Source: a virus. Taken from it: 21,048 bases of DNA. A program made the translations under genes and the position numbers. The notes under the pieces are model-generated. The model saw nothing but the letters and a program-made list of their open reading frames with translations, had not been told where the DNA came from and searched no databases. The stretch lies in the IMG/VR virus record IMGVR_UViG_3300032334_000257, positions 1 through 21,048 of that record; one strand, written 5' to 3'. This document shows, in pieces, positions 12,614 through 19,855 of the stretch; the stretch's first letter is position 1, and each line of letters opens with the position of its first letter.

Positions 12614-14191
12614 TTAAGCTCCTTGTAAGAATTGTCTAAGTGAACCCAATGTAAGGGTCAAGTCATTATCTTTACTTATACCCTCGCCATCGATTATAGC
12701 ATTAGCCACTGATATTTTTTGCTGTAACATGGCCCTTTGTCGCTCTTCAATAGATCCTTCCATAAGAATGTCTTGAATTACAACCTTTTCCCAGGTACTA
12801 GACGCCCTTTGAATTCGCCCATTCCTTTGAGCAGCCAGTCCAGCGCTCCACGGAAGGTCATAGTTAATGAGTAGATTAGCCTGAGGCAGATCCACGCCAT
12901 ACCCGCCAGCGTCAGAACTAATAAAGATACGAATATTAGGATCAGTCTGAAACTTAATCTTAGCAACCTCTTTTTCCTTTGCGTTCATACTACCTGTATA
13001 AGTGATTGCACCGTGCTTGCTAAGAGCTTCTTCCAGTATTGCGGTCATACCCACAAAACTGGTAAAGATAACGCACTTATTGTCGGGATTTTCTGCTAGA
13101 AAGTTTCCTACAATTTCTGTGGTAACGCCTAACTTAGGGGACTTAGCAACCTTTGCAAGCAAGCCTCTATCTAGTAGCTCTGCAGCATACTTAGAGCCTT
13201 GCTCTCCAACGATAGAATCATTAAAAAGTTGCCCGCTTACTGTAATTAAAAAGGGGTGAGAGCAAAGCATTCGCAAGGCAATTAGCTTGGGCATGATTAC
13301 GCTACGAAGTTCATCTATAGGACCGTTATCTGGAATAAAAGAGCCAAAGATATTAATGCCCATGTTCATGTACTTAGCGGCTTCTTTTAGGTCTACCAAC
13401 AAAGAATCAGTAATTTCTTTGTAAAGATTTTTAGACGCCTTATCAAAAGGTACAAGGATTGGCTCAGCCATGAGAGTCTCTGGAAGATACGGAGCTACGT
13501 CAGGATCTGACTGGCGCTTTCTAATAGATGCTTTAGAAACAGTCTGGAACAGCTCGCTTAGATTCTTGTACCCGTCAATCCAGCCCATGTAATTCTTATT
13601 TATGTATTTCTTTTCAAAAGAAAGGTAAGAACCAAATACTGACTTGTCTACAAACTCCATTATGGAATACAGCTCTTCGGCTTTTCCATTTTCAATTGGT
13701 GTGCCTGTAAGAGCAAACTTAACGGGGCAAAAGTTTAAACGCTTTACGTATCTAGAGCGCTTAGATCTAAAAGATTTAATAGCTGTAGCCTCATCAAGAA
13801 CTACAAAGCCTTGTGGCAAACTTTTAATAAGTGCCCAATCATTTACTACTTGTTCGTAGTTTAAAATGATGTAATTAACCCCAGTGGTTTTCCAATCAAA
13901 TGCTTCTTGGTATTGCTTAGCCCGTTGTGTTGGGGTGCCGTCAATAACTAACGGCTTTGAAGTTCCACTGGTAAACTTTGTAATTTGACTAGCCCACTGA
14001 TACTTAAGGCTTGACAAGCAAATAATTAACCCCGGTGTTTGAATATTGCCTGACGCCATCATATTCTCAATAGCTGCGATAGTAAGCACCGTCTTACCTA
14101 GACCGAGATCGTAGGCGACCAGCATTTTTTTCTGGTCGCACATACGATCTACGGCTTCGGTTTGATACGGGAGGAGCGTCCCTGTAAACAT
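12614..14191 (-). CDS. SNF2/SF2-type DNA helicase or translocase
   Basis: A 525-residue superfamily 2 ATPase of the SNF2 type. Motifs in order: LPYQTEAVDRM (Q-like motif), AYDLGLGKT (Walker A, 28-34), IICLSSLKYQW (Ia), VVLDEATAI (Walker B DEAT, 133-136), LTGTPIEN (III, 162-169), CVIFTSF (IV), ISSDAGGYGVDL (V) and AQRNGRIQR (VI, 455-462). SNF2 enzymes translocate on duplex DNA and remodel protein-DNA complexes or forks; phage members are tied to replication and repair. A longer frame begins at GTG 14242 inside the peptidase gene, but ATG 14191 starts one base after the peptidase stop and keeps the usual N-terminus. It is followed by the 43-aa RHH gene. Confidence 0.9.
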   Translation of the reverse strand: MFTGTLLPYQTEAVDRMCDQKKMLVAYDLGLGKTVLTIAAIENMMASGNIQTPGLIICLSSLKYQWASQITKFTSGTSKPLVIDGTPTQRAKQYQEAFDWKTTGVNYIILNYEQVVNDWALIKSLPQGFVVLDEATAIKSFRSKRSRYVKRLNFCPVKFALTGTPIENGKAEELYSIMEFVDKSVFGSYLSFEKKYINKNYMGWIDGYKNLSELFQTVSKASIRKRQSDPDVAPYLPETLMAEPILVPFDKASKNLYKEITDSLLVDLKEAAKYMNMGINIFGSFIPDNGPIDELRSVIMPKLIALRMLCSHPFLITVSGQLFNDSIVGEQGSKYAAELLDRGLLAKVAKSPKLGVTTEIVGNFLAENPDNKCVIFTSFVGMTAILEEALSKHGAITYTGSMNAKEKEVAKIKFQTDPNIRIFISSDAGGYGVDLPQANLLINYDLPWSAGLAAQRNGRIQRASSTWEKVVIQDILMEGSIEERQRAMLQQKISVANAIIDGEGISKDNDLTLTLGSLRQFLQGA

Positions 14192-14192
14192 A

Positions 14193-14618
14193 CTACTTAG
14201 ATGACTTGCCCTTGTAGCGGAAGATCCACTTAGGATTGACACCCTTGCCTACCTGCCAGAACGGAGTAGGTTGTGCCTCAAAGTGCAAGTGTGGTCCTGA
14301 GCTAAGACCTTCAAGACCAACGTCAGCAATGTGCTGGCCCATCTTTACAGTCTCGCCTTCTTTTACATACGACTTAAGTACGTGAGCGTATGTGCAGTAA
14401 TAGGTGCGGAAACGGAACTTGTGCTTGATAGTTGGTGAGAACTTGCCAAGGTTAGGTCCCTGCTTACCTACAGATGTGACAATGCCATCAGCAACTGCGT
14501 ACACTGGAGTACCTACTGGTGCGCCAAAGTCAACACCTTGATGCCAACCGCTCATCCACTGCGGGCCTTTTACGCCATACGCACAAGTAACTTTTGGATT
14601 CTTCATTGGATATGCCAT
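14193..14618 (-). CDS. M23-family metallopeptidase (cell-wall endopeptidase)
   Basis: A 141-residue single-domain LytM/lysostaphin-type peptidase. Zinc ligands and catalytic residues are in place: GWHQGVDFGAPVGTP (H26, D30), YCTYAHV (H79) and SGPHLHFEA (H110, H112). These enzymes cut peptide bridges in peptidoglycan. There is no signal peptide and no cell-wall-binding domain, so export would need a holin, or the protein could act on the virion side. The start is ATG 14618 with AGGAG six bases upstream. It sits between primase and the SNF2 helicase, not in a lysis cassette, and the 72-nt gap before it holds a possible promoter. A stand-alone endolysin component is the simplest reading. Confidence 0.85.
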   Translation of the reverse strand: MAYPMKNPKVTCAYGVKGPQWMSGWHQGVDFGAPVGTPVYAVADGIVTSVGKQGPNLGKFSPTIKHKFRFRTYYCTYAHVLKSYVKEGETVKMGQHIADVGLEGLSSGPHLHFEAQPTPFWQVGKGVNPKWIFRYKGKSSK

Positions 14619-14657
14619 GTATATCTCCTAAATATAGTTCTTAATCTTTATGTCTAA

Positions 14658-14688
14658 AGTATACCTTACCTAAGACAAAAACTTGCAA
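14658..14688 (-). promoter_or_regulatory. Candidate promoter for the M23 peptidase gene
   Basis: In the 72-nt gap after the primase gene the minus strand has TATACT (14658-14663), a good -10 match, and TTGCAA (14683-14688) 19 bp upstream, a little too far for a standard -35. TTGCAA is the core of a perfect 10-bp palindrome ACTTGCAAGT (14681-14690), which could also be an operator. The ATG at 14618 would have about a 35-nt leader with AGGAG. Confidence 0.35.
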
Positions 14689-14690
14689 GT

Positions 14691-15740
14691 TTAGTAGTCC
14701 AAAATATGGCTGATACCAAAGGCTGTATGCAAAGGGTTTTGAACTCCGATACAAATTTCTTCGTCAGTCATGTCTCCAAAATCTTTGGCTTCTGGGTTTA
14801 CACGCTTGTAGTTAAAGAAAGAACAAGGTAGCCCAAGCTTTCTAAACTTTTCATAAGCCTTAGTTACAGCCACTTTACCTGCAGCATCTATCTTGGGATT
14901 ATCTAGTGCAAACACTACGTCATCAAAATTAGAAATAATAAATTTATATTGCTCGTCTGTGATGGTGGCTCCATAAGTTGCCATAACCATATGCCGAGTA
15001 TTTCCTCTAAGAACTGCTTGCCCACGCACAGCGTCTAACGGACTCTCTACAATAACTACTGAAAAGTTTCCTGGGTTGTACGTGTTGTGCTCAACAAATT
15101 TTTTATGAGTAGAAACACCAAACAATGCTTTACCTTTAGGTACGCCTACTGGACGATTACGGAAATGCCTAGTTAGCTCTCCCTTTTCTTGCCAACCAAT
15201 AAGGTTACATTGATCATCTTCACGATAATAGATAGGCAGTATCCATGAAGAAGTTTGAGAGTCCCAACAAACTTTATTATCAACAAGGACTTTCCAAGCG
15301 GCATCGGTATCTAAGCCACGGCGCTCTAGTGCCCAGTCTGGTGGAAACTCATACACGGCAAGCTCTGACTCGTCTACAAAACGAATTGGTGCTGGCGCTA
15401 CTTCTGTAGAAACGGACAAAAGATTTTGAATTAAATCTAAATCTAAAGATGAATTGCTCTTAACCCAGCTAGCTGCAGATTTGATATCTAAACTATTGGT
15501 ATCGCTGTACAAATCTTTTTGCTCAGCAATTAGCGTGAGTAAGTTACCCTTATAACCGCATGAGAAACAATGGTGCAATCCATTAGAAGTATTGATAGAC
15601 CACGATGGTGAGTTGTCTTGCTTACCTGTTCGCAGTTCATGTCCTGGGCATAAAGCTAGCAACTCATCGCCGTTTTCATTTGCGATAGTTATCTGTAAAC
15701 GCCTCAAAACTTTTAGTACTTGGCCATCCCCGATAATCAT
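14691..15740 (-). CDS. DnaG-type primase (CHC2 zinc finger plus TOPRIM)
   Basis: A 349-residue primase. The N-terminal zinc finger is C31-PG-H34 ... C58-FS-C61-G (CHC2 type). The TOPRIM core has VVIVESPLDAVRG (E232, D236) and VVFALDNPKIDAAGK (D280, D285). It would make RNA primers for phage replication. It is shorter than cellular DnaG (about 600 aa) and lacks an obvious DnaB-binding C-terminal domain, as is common in phage primases. It begins at ATG 15740 through an ATGA overlap with the WhiB gene. DnaB and its loader are encoded just upstream, so primase and helicase probably work together, although they are separate proteins rather than a T7-like fusion. Confidence 0.88.
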   Translation of the reverse strand: MIIGDGQVLKVLRRLQITIANENGDELLALCPGHELRTGKQDNSPSWSINTSNGLHHCFSCGYKGNLLTLIAEQKDLYSDTNSLDIKSAASWVKSNSSLDLDLIQNLLSVSTEVAPAPIRFVDESELAVYEFPPDWALERRGLDTDAAWKVLVDNKVCWDSQTSSWILPIYYREDDQCNLIGWQEKGELTRHFRNRPVGVPKGKALFGVSTHKKFVEHNTYNPGNFSVVIVESPLDAVRGQAVLRGNTRHMVMATYGATITDEQYKFIISNFDDVVFALDNPKIDAAGKVAVTKAYEKFRKLGLPCSFFNYKRVNPEAKDFGDMTDEEICIGVQNPLHTAFGISHILDY

Positions 15741-15979
15741 ACCTTTGTTTTATCCTTACCTAATTTACGTAAACGAGTACGAATAGTTTCCCTTTGACGT
15801 GGGGTTGTTCCGCCCCAGATGCCTTCCAGCTTTGGTTCCCACACAGCTGACGCAAGACATTCTTCTATAAAGTTACACGTATTGCAAATTTCTTTAGCGC
15901 GTGCAATTCCTGCCCTATCTGAAGGGTCAGGAAAAAAGATCTCTGGATCTACTTGTGCACAAGGTTGTGAGCCGTCCAT
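15737..15979 (-). CDS. WhiB-like iron-sulfur protein, canonical spacing
   Basis: An 80-residue WhiB protein with the standard cluster C7 ... C32-x2-C35-x5-C41, the GIWGG turn (53-57) and the basic end TPRQRETIRTRLRKLGKDK. It would bind a 4Fe-4S cluster and contact the principal sigma factor of an actinobacterial host. The start is ATG 15979 with AGGAGG four bases upstream, one of the strongest ribosome sites here. It lies between DnaB and primase, overlapping primase by four bases. This second WhiB differs clearly from the one at 5867-6175, which has the longer middle spacing, so the two likely have different targets and are not a recent duplication. Confidence 0.92.
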   Translation of the reverse strand: MDGSQPCAQVDPEIFFPDPSDRAGIARAKEICNTCNFIEECLASAVWEPKLEGIWGGTTPRQRETIRTRLRKLGKDKTKV

Positions 15980-15992
15980 AGTTCCTCCTAAG

Positions 15993-17216
15993 TTATGGTG
16001 TTACGTACTCTTGAAACTTACCGTTCTCCCAATCCCAAAGCAAATCGACTTCGGCTGGTCCACAGTTACGACTGGATGCGATACGCAAGATGCGTGAAGT
16101 ATCGTCTTCTGCATCTTGACGCTCTAGGCTCAAAATAACATCTGAGTCTTGCTCAAAGGATGAAGAGTAACCAATAGCACTAGCGGTTACCTTTCCCCCA
16201 CGAATCTTCCAATTGAGTACCTGCGTAGTAATGATGACTGGCTTTTGTATTTGCTGAGCCAGTTTCTTGAGTGAGCGAGTGATATTAGTCAAAGCTTGAG
16301 GAGTATTGCGCTCACCGCTAATCTCATCAACCATTAGGTATACACCGTCCACAAATACGATATCTGGCTGTAGCTTTTCAATCTTAGCGTACAGGCCTGA
16401 CACAGTTGAGGCGGATGGAGAATCTGTCAAGTAGAAGTTGTGCATATTTTCCATGCGCTCTAGAGCCTTCTTGTAACGCACTTCTTCGTCAACCTTTAGA
16501 GCACCACGAATCAAGCGACCGTGAGAGATACCTGCACGCATTGCATCGTGACGATTCTTCTGCTCGGAGTTGAACATCTCAAAAGACTGGTACATAGGAA
16601 CGTACCCATCCTCGTGAAGATTCACAGCTACCTGCAGAGACAGGATTGACTTGCCTGTCTTTGGCGGAGCAATGATTGTGATTAGCTGTCCGGGCTGTAG
16701 ACCTGCAGTCGCTAGGTCAATGGTGTTGAATCCTGTTGGGATACCTAGCAGGCCGTTAGGGCGATTCTTAAGTTCAAGGTAATCGTCATAGCGAGTAGTT
16801 GCATCCTTGCTCAGGTTGATATCTGAGGTCTTGCTAACGCCCTCATCAGTCAGAGAGGCAATGCCACGGCTTACTACTTCAATCGCCTGTACGTGGTTGC
16901 CTTGGCTAATCTCTTCGGCAGCATCTTGAACTACTTCAATAATCTTCTGACGCTTACGACGATCAACCAAGTTATCCAGCATGTATTCGACATTGTCGTC
17001 TACTTCAAACAGCTTGTAGGTTGGGAAGTTTTCCTTGACAATCTGTGGGCTAGGTACCTCTTGGTACTTGCCTACGTGGTCTAGGATGAACTTCCAAACA
17101 ATGCGACTGTCGTCATCGTAAAACCAATCAGGCTGTAGTCCGTACTCAAGTACTGGCATTACATCTTTGGAACGAATGACTTTGCTAATCAGCCGTGCTT
17201 CTAAATCAATTGACAT
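15993..17216 (-). CDS. DnaB-type replicative DNA helicase
   Basis: A 407-residue RecA-fold helicase of the DnaB/gp4 type. The N-terminal part (1-120) is a helical domain (ARLISKVI ... DWFYDDDSRIVWKFI) like the DnaB N-domain. The ATPase domain has GIPTGFNTIDLATAGLQPGQ, Walker A APPKTGKS (183-190), QSFEM (E213), Walker B IVFVDGVYL (286-294), the Q332 sensor (IITTQVLNW), and the SSSFEQDSDVIL loop. It would unwind DNA as a hexamer ahead of PolA. The start is ATG 17216 through a TAATG overlap with the 135-aa gene. The loader, initiator and primase are all in the same transcript, giving a complete host-independent helicase-primase set. Confidence 0.92.
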   Translation of the reverse strand: MSIDLEARLISKVIRSKDVMPVLEYGLQPDWFYDDDSRIVWKFILDHVGKYQEVPSPQIVKENFPTYKLFEVDDNVEYMLDNLVDRRKRQKIIEVVQDAAEEISQGNHVQAIEVVSRGIASLTDEGVSKTSDINLSKDATTRYDDYLELKNRPNGLLGIPTGFNTIDLATAGLQPGQLITIIAPPKTGKSILSLQVAVNLHEDGYVPMYQSFEMFNSEQKNRHDAMRAGISHGRLIRGALKVDEEVRYKKALERMENMHNFYLTDSPSASTVSGLYAKIEKLQPDIVFVDGVYLMVDEISGERNTPQALTNITRSLKKLAQQIQKPVIITTQVLNWKIRGGKVTASAIGYSSSFEQDSDVILSLERQDAEDDTSRILRIASSRNCGPAEVDLLWDWENGKFQEYVTP

Positions 17217-17623
17217 TAAATACTCCTCATATCTAGATACCTGCCACCATAACGTAACCCACGTGACGGGATATCTATTACATACAACAATTCGTGACGA
17301 TATGGCAACTCGGCAACTAAGTCGGCTACCACTTTGTATGCCTTTGCATACTTGAAAGGGTTAGTACCTATACGGTCTAGATCCTCCATGAAAGCTTCCA
17401 TGTCTTTGACACTATAGCCAAAGCCAACGAGCTCCAAAGTTATATCTTGCTTGAACGCAAAGTTCCATACTAAAGAAATTATCTGACGGTTGTACTCTAC
17501 TTCTTCGTCAGAGTATGGGATTACCCCTAATATTTTTTTAATGGTGGGGGTCCTAACCAGGATGCAGTCAACGCTGACCGCGACCCGTTTAGGAACCTCA
17601 TTACTTAAATCCCCTCCGATCAT
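17216..17623 (-). CDS. Unknown 135-aa protein, possibly a degenerate HAD-like fold
   Basis: Not recognised with certainty. It has alternating strand-helix character: KRVAVSVDCILV near the N-terminus, LELVGFGYSVKDMEAF in the middle, LLYVIDIPSRGLRYGG near the end. The spacing recalls HAD-type proteins, with AVSVDCIL at the place of the DxDxT motif, but the second Asp and the Thr are missing, so catalysis of the usual kind is unlikely. Similarity could be chance. It starts at ATG 17623, two bases after the SWIM gene stop, and meets DnaB in a TAATG overlap, so it is part of the replication operon. A structural or helicase-associated role is the contextual guess. Confidence 0.55.
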   Translation of the reverse strand: MIGGDLSNEVPKRVAVSVDCILVRTPTIKKILGVIPYSDEEVEYNRQIISLVWNFAFKQDITLELVGFGYSVKDMEAFMEDLDRIGTNPFKYAKAYKVVADLVAELPYRHELLYVIDIPSRGLRYGGRYLDMRSI

Positions 17624-17625
17624 TT

Positions 17626-17919
17626 CTACAAAACTTCTATTTTTGCGTAGTTAACTACGAATTCTCTAAACTCATCTGCTGTAGATTGATTAGCACGCTT
17701 GATTTCTTCTTGTGAAGCACGAGACGATACTTTCATTGGGTAAACTCCATTGTTACCTCTAATTTTTTTAACAACATAGCGACTGTGCTTGCAACCTTCC
17801 CTGGACTTAAATTCAGGGCAATTGCAACGAGCACCTTCGCTTTCGAGATCAATTTGTACTTCGAAAACGCCGCGTACCGATAAGAAGAACTGAATTGTAC
17901 GCCAGTCCGACTTAGCCAT
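17626..17919 (-). CDS. SWIM zinc-finger protein
   Basis: A 97-residue protein with a SWIM zinc finger, C32-x-C34-x8-C43-x-H45 (CNCPEF ... GCKHSRYVVKKI), preceded by a beta-strand segment RTIQFFLSVRGVFEVQID that commonly precedes it. SWIM domains bind DNA or proteins and appear in MuDR transposases, SNF2 ATPases and RecA-paralog partners. The frame extends upstream to 18102 through the loader gene, but that extension is a shadow; ATG 17919 has AAGGA seven bases upstream and lies just after the loader stop. ATG 17934, with closer spacing, is the alternative. It sits between loader and DnaB genes, so a helper role in helicase loading or recombination is plausible. Confidence 0.8.
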   Translation of the reverse strand: MAKSDWRTIQFFLSVRGVFEVQIDLESEGARCNCPEFKSREGCKHSRYVVKKIRGNNGVYPMKVSSRASQEEIKRANQSTADEFREFVVNYAKIEVL

Positions 17920-17923
17920 AATG

Positions 17924-18616
17924 CTATCCTTCATGTTTCCTTCGATCTCCCTCAGTTGAGACGATATTGATTGGTAAGAACGCCTCATGCGCAAAGCTTT
18001 CCATCGCTTCCCCATAGGTTTCTCCCCAACTTTTGAGTGGAACATTTGTTGTGACAATTGTTGGTAATCCAGCATTGTACCTTGAACGCAATAACGCGTC
18101 AAAGGTATCCTCCGCCCAGTTTGTCGATGTGCGGTGCTCCTTACCTAGGTCGTCTAATACTAGGATACTAATGTTTTCCGAATCGGGGGCATCCCCATAT
18201 ATTCGATCAATTAGCTTGGCGTCAGTCCCAGACTCGTCTTTCCAGGACCTCTGTTGGACCCTAAGCAGCTTTGGATAGTCGATAAACAATCCTGGGCTAG
18301 CTGGACGATATGGTGTTTGGCTGAACCGTTCATTGTCGATATTACGTAGAACATCTTGTAGTACCACACTAGCAAGAGTTGTCTTACCGTGTCCTGGCTT
18401 GCCAACTAAAAGTAAACCAAGGCCACAAGTTTTCTTGCCCCTTGCCTTTATAACGTCTCCGTTATTTACAAAGTCAATCCAGTTCTGTACAAGCTTTTGA
18501 GAATCGTCTTTGTAAGTTCCTAGGTCAGAAAACTCCAGTCCTAAGAATCTATCTGGAATCTTTGCGTTCAGAATCTGATTGCGCCGTGTTGGTGCTAGGT
18601 CTGATAAGTCGTACAT
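17924..18616 (-). CDS. DnaC-like AAA+ helicase loader
   Basis: A 230-residue AAA+ ATPase of the DnaC/DnaI/IstB type. Walker A is GKPGHGKT (72-79), Walker B LVLDDLGKE (152-160), sensor 1 TIVTTNVPL (186-194), with FIDYPKLLRVQQ between, as in the family. The N-terminal 60 residues, PDRFLGLEFSDLGTYKDDSQ onward, contain the segment that commonly precedes the ATPase domain in loaders. It would open the DnaB ring and place it on DNA at the phage origin. It begins at ATG 18616 by a TAATG overlap with the winged-helix initiator gene and is followed by the SWIM gene. Order initiator, loader, helicase, primase is the classical phage replication layout. Confidence 0.9.
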   Translation of the reverse strand: MYDLSDLAPTRRNQILNAKIPDRFLGLEFSDLGTYKDDSQKLVQNWIDFVNNGDVIKARGKKTCGLGLLLVGKPGHGKTTLASVVLQDVLRNIDNERFSQTPYRPASPGLFIDYPKLLRVQQRSWKDESGTDAKLIDRIYGDAPDSENISILVLDDLGKEHRTSTNWAEDTFDALLRSRYNAGLPTIVTTNVPLKSWGETYGEAMESFAHEAFLPINIVSTEGDRRKHEG

Positions 18617-19551
18617 TACCCCTCCAATAGTTTTAGCATCTTGTTCTGATGAGCTATAAAATCGTCATCAGCATAGTCTATGTTCTTCTCTTTTGCATAC
18701 AGGCCGTGCACAGTCGGGTAGAAAGCCACGAAACGCCTCCAGAACGGCTTACCTACGCCAGGCTCACGGATTAACCTAGGATCGTTAAAAAACGCTCTAA
18801 TGGCCCTTAGAATCCCTTCACGAGGCACTCCCTTTCCTACCTGCTGATTAATCCAGGTACTTAGCTGAGCGCCATTGACTTGGCTAGGAGCACCATCTGC
18901 GTGCTTGTGTGTGAGGTCGTAGAACTCAGCGACTAGGTCAGCCGTAGTCCATTCTTCCTCTGGGCGCTCTGCTCTAAGCATAGACTCAGGCACTGCAGAG
19001 AACTTTACTTTCTTGTACTTCTGCTTGCGCATCTCGGCTTTGTCTATGGGGTCTGTGATCTTGCCAATAGACCCCGTGTCTGAATCGTCTATGCGACTCT
19101 TCTTGGGCTTGACCTCGTCCTCAAATCCTGGCCAACTCATTTCTACAAATTCCTCTTTCTCCTCGGGTTTGCCCGAAGGGATAGTTGAACTTACGTTAGT
19201 AAGTTCTACTAGACCATTAGAGCTGTTATCGCTAGTACTAGTATTTATAGCTAATAGATGTTCCTCTGTACAGATGTGCAGATGCCCTGATTTACCGTGT
19301 ACGGATTTCCAGGGCCTGGTAACCAGGTACTGGTGTGCAAAATGACCTCCACGAGTACGAGTACGCTCTTCGGTTAAGTATCCAGCGTCAACTAATTCAC
19401 GCAAAGATTTACGAATGGCGTCTCTACCCTCAGGGGTTTGGTCATATATTTCAGACACGCTAAGTACACGATTAGCTGCGATAAATAATGCCCAAATCCC
19501 ACGGGCCCTTAGGGACAGGGTGGAATCTAGTAGTGGTTCTATCTCAATCAT
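18616..19551 (-). CDS. Winged-helix replication initiator-like protein
   Basis: A 311-residue protein with an N-terminal winged helix-turn-helix (about 10-75): RARGIWALFIAANRVLSVSEI, then GRDAIRKSLRELVDAGYL, then a wing TRTRGGHFAHQYLV. The middle (95-200) is a charged, low-complexity linker. The C-terminal part (200-300) is helical with WTTADLVAEFYDLT, STWINQQVGKG, GILRAIRAFFNDP and FWRRFVAFYP, which resembles DnaD-like or replication-protein C-domains. It is the best candidate for the phage origin-binding protein, since it directly precedes the loader (TAATG overlap). The start is ATG 19551 with GGAGG four bases upstream. The origin itself was not located; phage initiators often bind within their own gene, and the linker region is a place to look. 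Confidence 0.78.
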   Translation of the reverse strand: MIEIEPLLDSTLSLRARGIWALFIAANRVLSVSEIYDQTPEGRDAIRKSLRELVDAGYLTEERTRTRGGHFAHQYLVTRPWKSVHGKSGHLHICTEEHLLAINTSTSDNSSNGLVELTNVSSTIPSGKPEEKEEFVEMSWPGFEDEVKPKKSRIDDSDTGSIGKITDPIDKAEMRKQKYKKVKFSAVPESMLRAERPEEEWTTADLVAEFYDLTHKHADGAPSQVNGAQLSTWINQQVGKGVPREGILRAIRAFFNDPRLIREPGVGKPFWRRFVAFYPTVHGLYAKEKNIDYADDDFIAHQNKMLKLLEG

Positions 19552-19569
19552 TTGACCTCCGAGAAAACA

Positions 19570-19848
19570 CTATAGTGGAGGAATCCGCCTTGGCAAATTG
19601 CGCACAGTACGGGCGTCTCTAGTCTCAAGTAAATTCATTGCAGATAGGGATAAAAACATTCCCGCAAAAGAAGATGCAATGGCAGTAAAGCTAATCAGAC
19701 CCCAAGTACCTGAAACAGTAAAGTAAGCTCCTAAGAATGAGCAGGCTAATGCTAGTAAGCCTTTAAACTTACCGATAGAGTAGATCAGCTCTTCAACAGC
19801 TGTAACTATAAACGCAGTAGATAAAGAAACAATTAATAATTCAGTCAT
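19570..19848 (-). CDS. Small three-helix membrane protein, holin candidate
   Basis: A 92-residue protein with three likely membrane helices: about 3-25 (LLIVSLSTAFIVTAVEELIY), 30-48 (GLLALACSFLGAYFTVSG) and 50-72 (WGLISFTAIASSFAGMFLSL). It ends in a short basic tail RDARTVRNLPRRIPPL. Size, topology and charged tail match small phage holins, which form membrane lesions for lysis. It has no clear Shine-Dalgarno and starts seven bases after the tail gene stop, so translation probably depends on the upstream gene. The only cell-wall enzyme in this window, the M23 peptidase, is about 5 kb further along the transcript. The alternative is a membrane protein of the tail region with another role. Confidence 0.55.
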   Translation of the reverse strand: MTELLIVSLSTAFIVTAVEELIYSIGKFKGLLALACSFLGAYFTVSGTWGLISFTAIASSFAGMFLSLSAMNLLETRDARTVRNLPRRIPPL

Positions 19849-19855
19849 AGTAATA

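Noticed and set aside
17935-18102. Extension of the SWIM gene into the loader gene
   Set aside because: It would overlap the loader gene by almost 180 bp with no family match; ATG 17919 has a good ribosome site.
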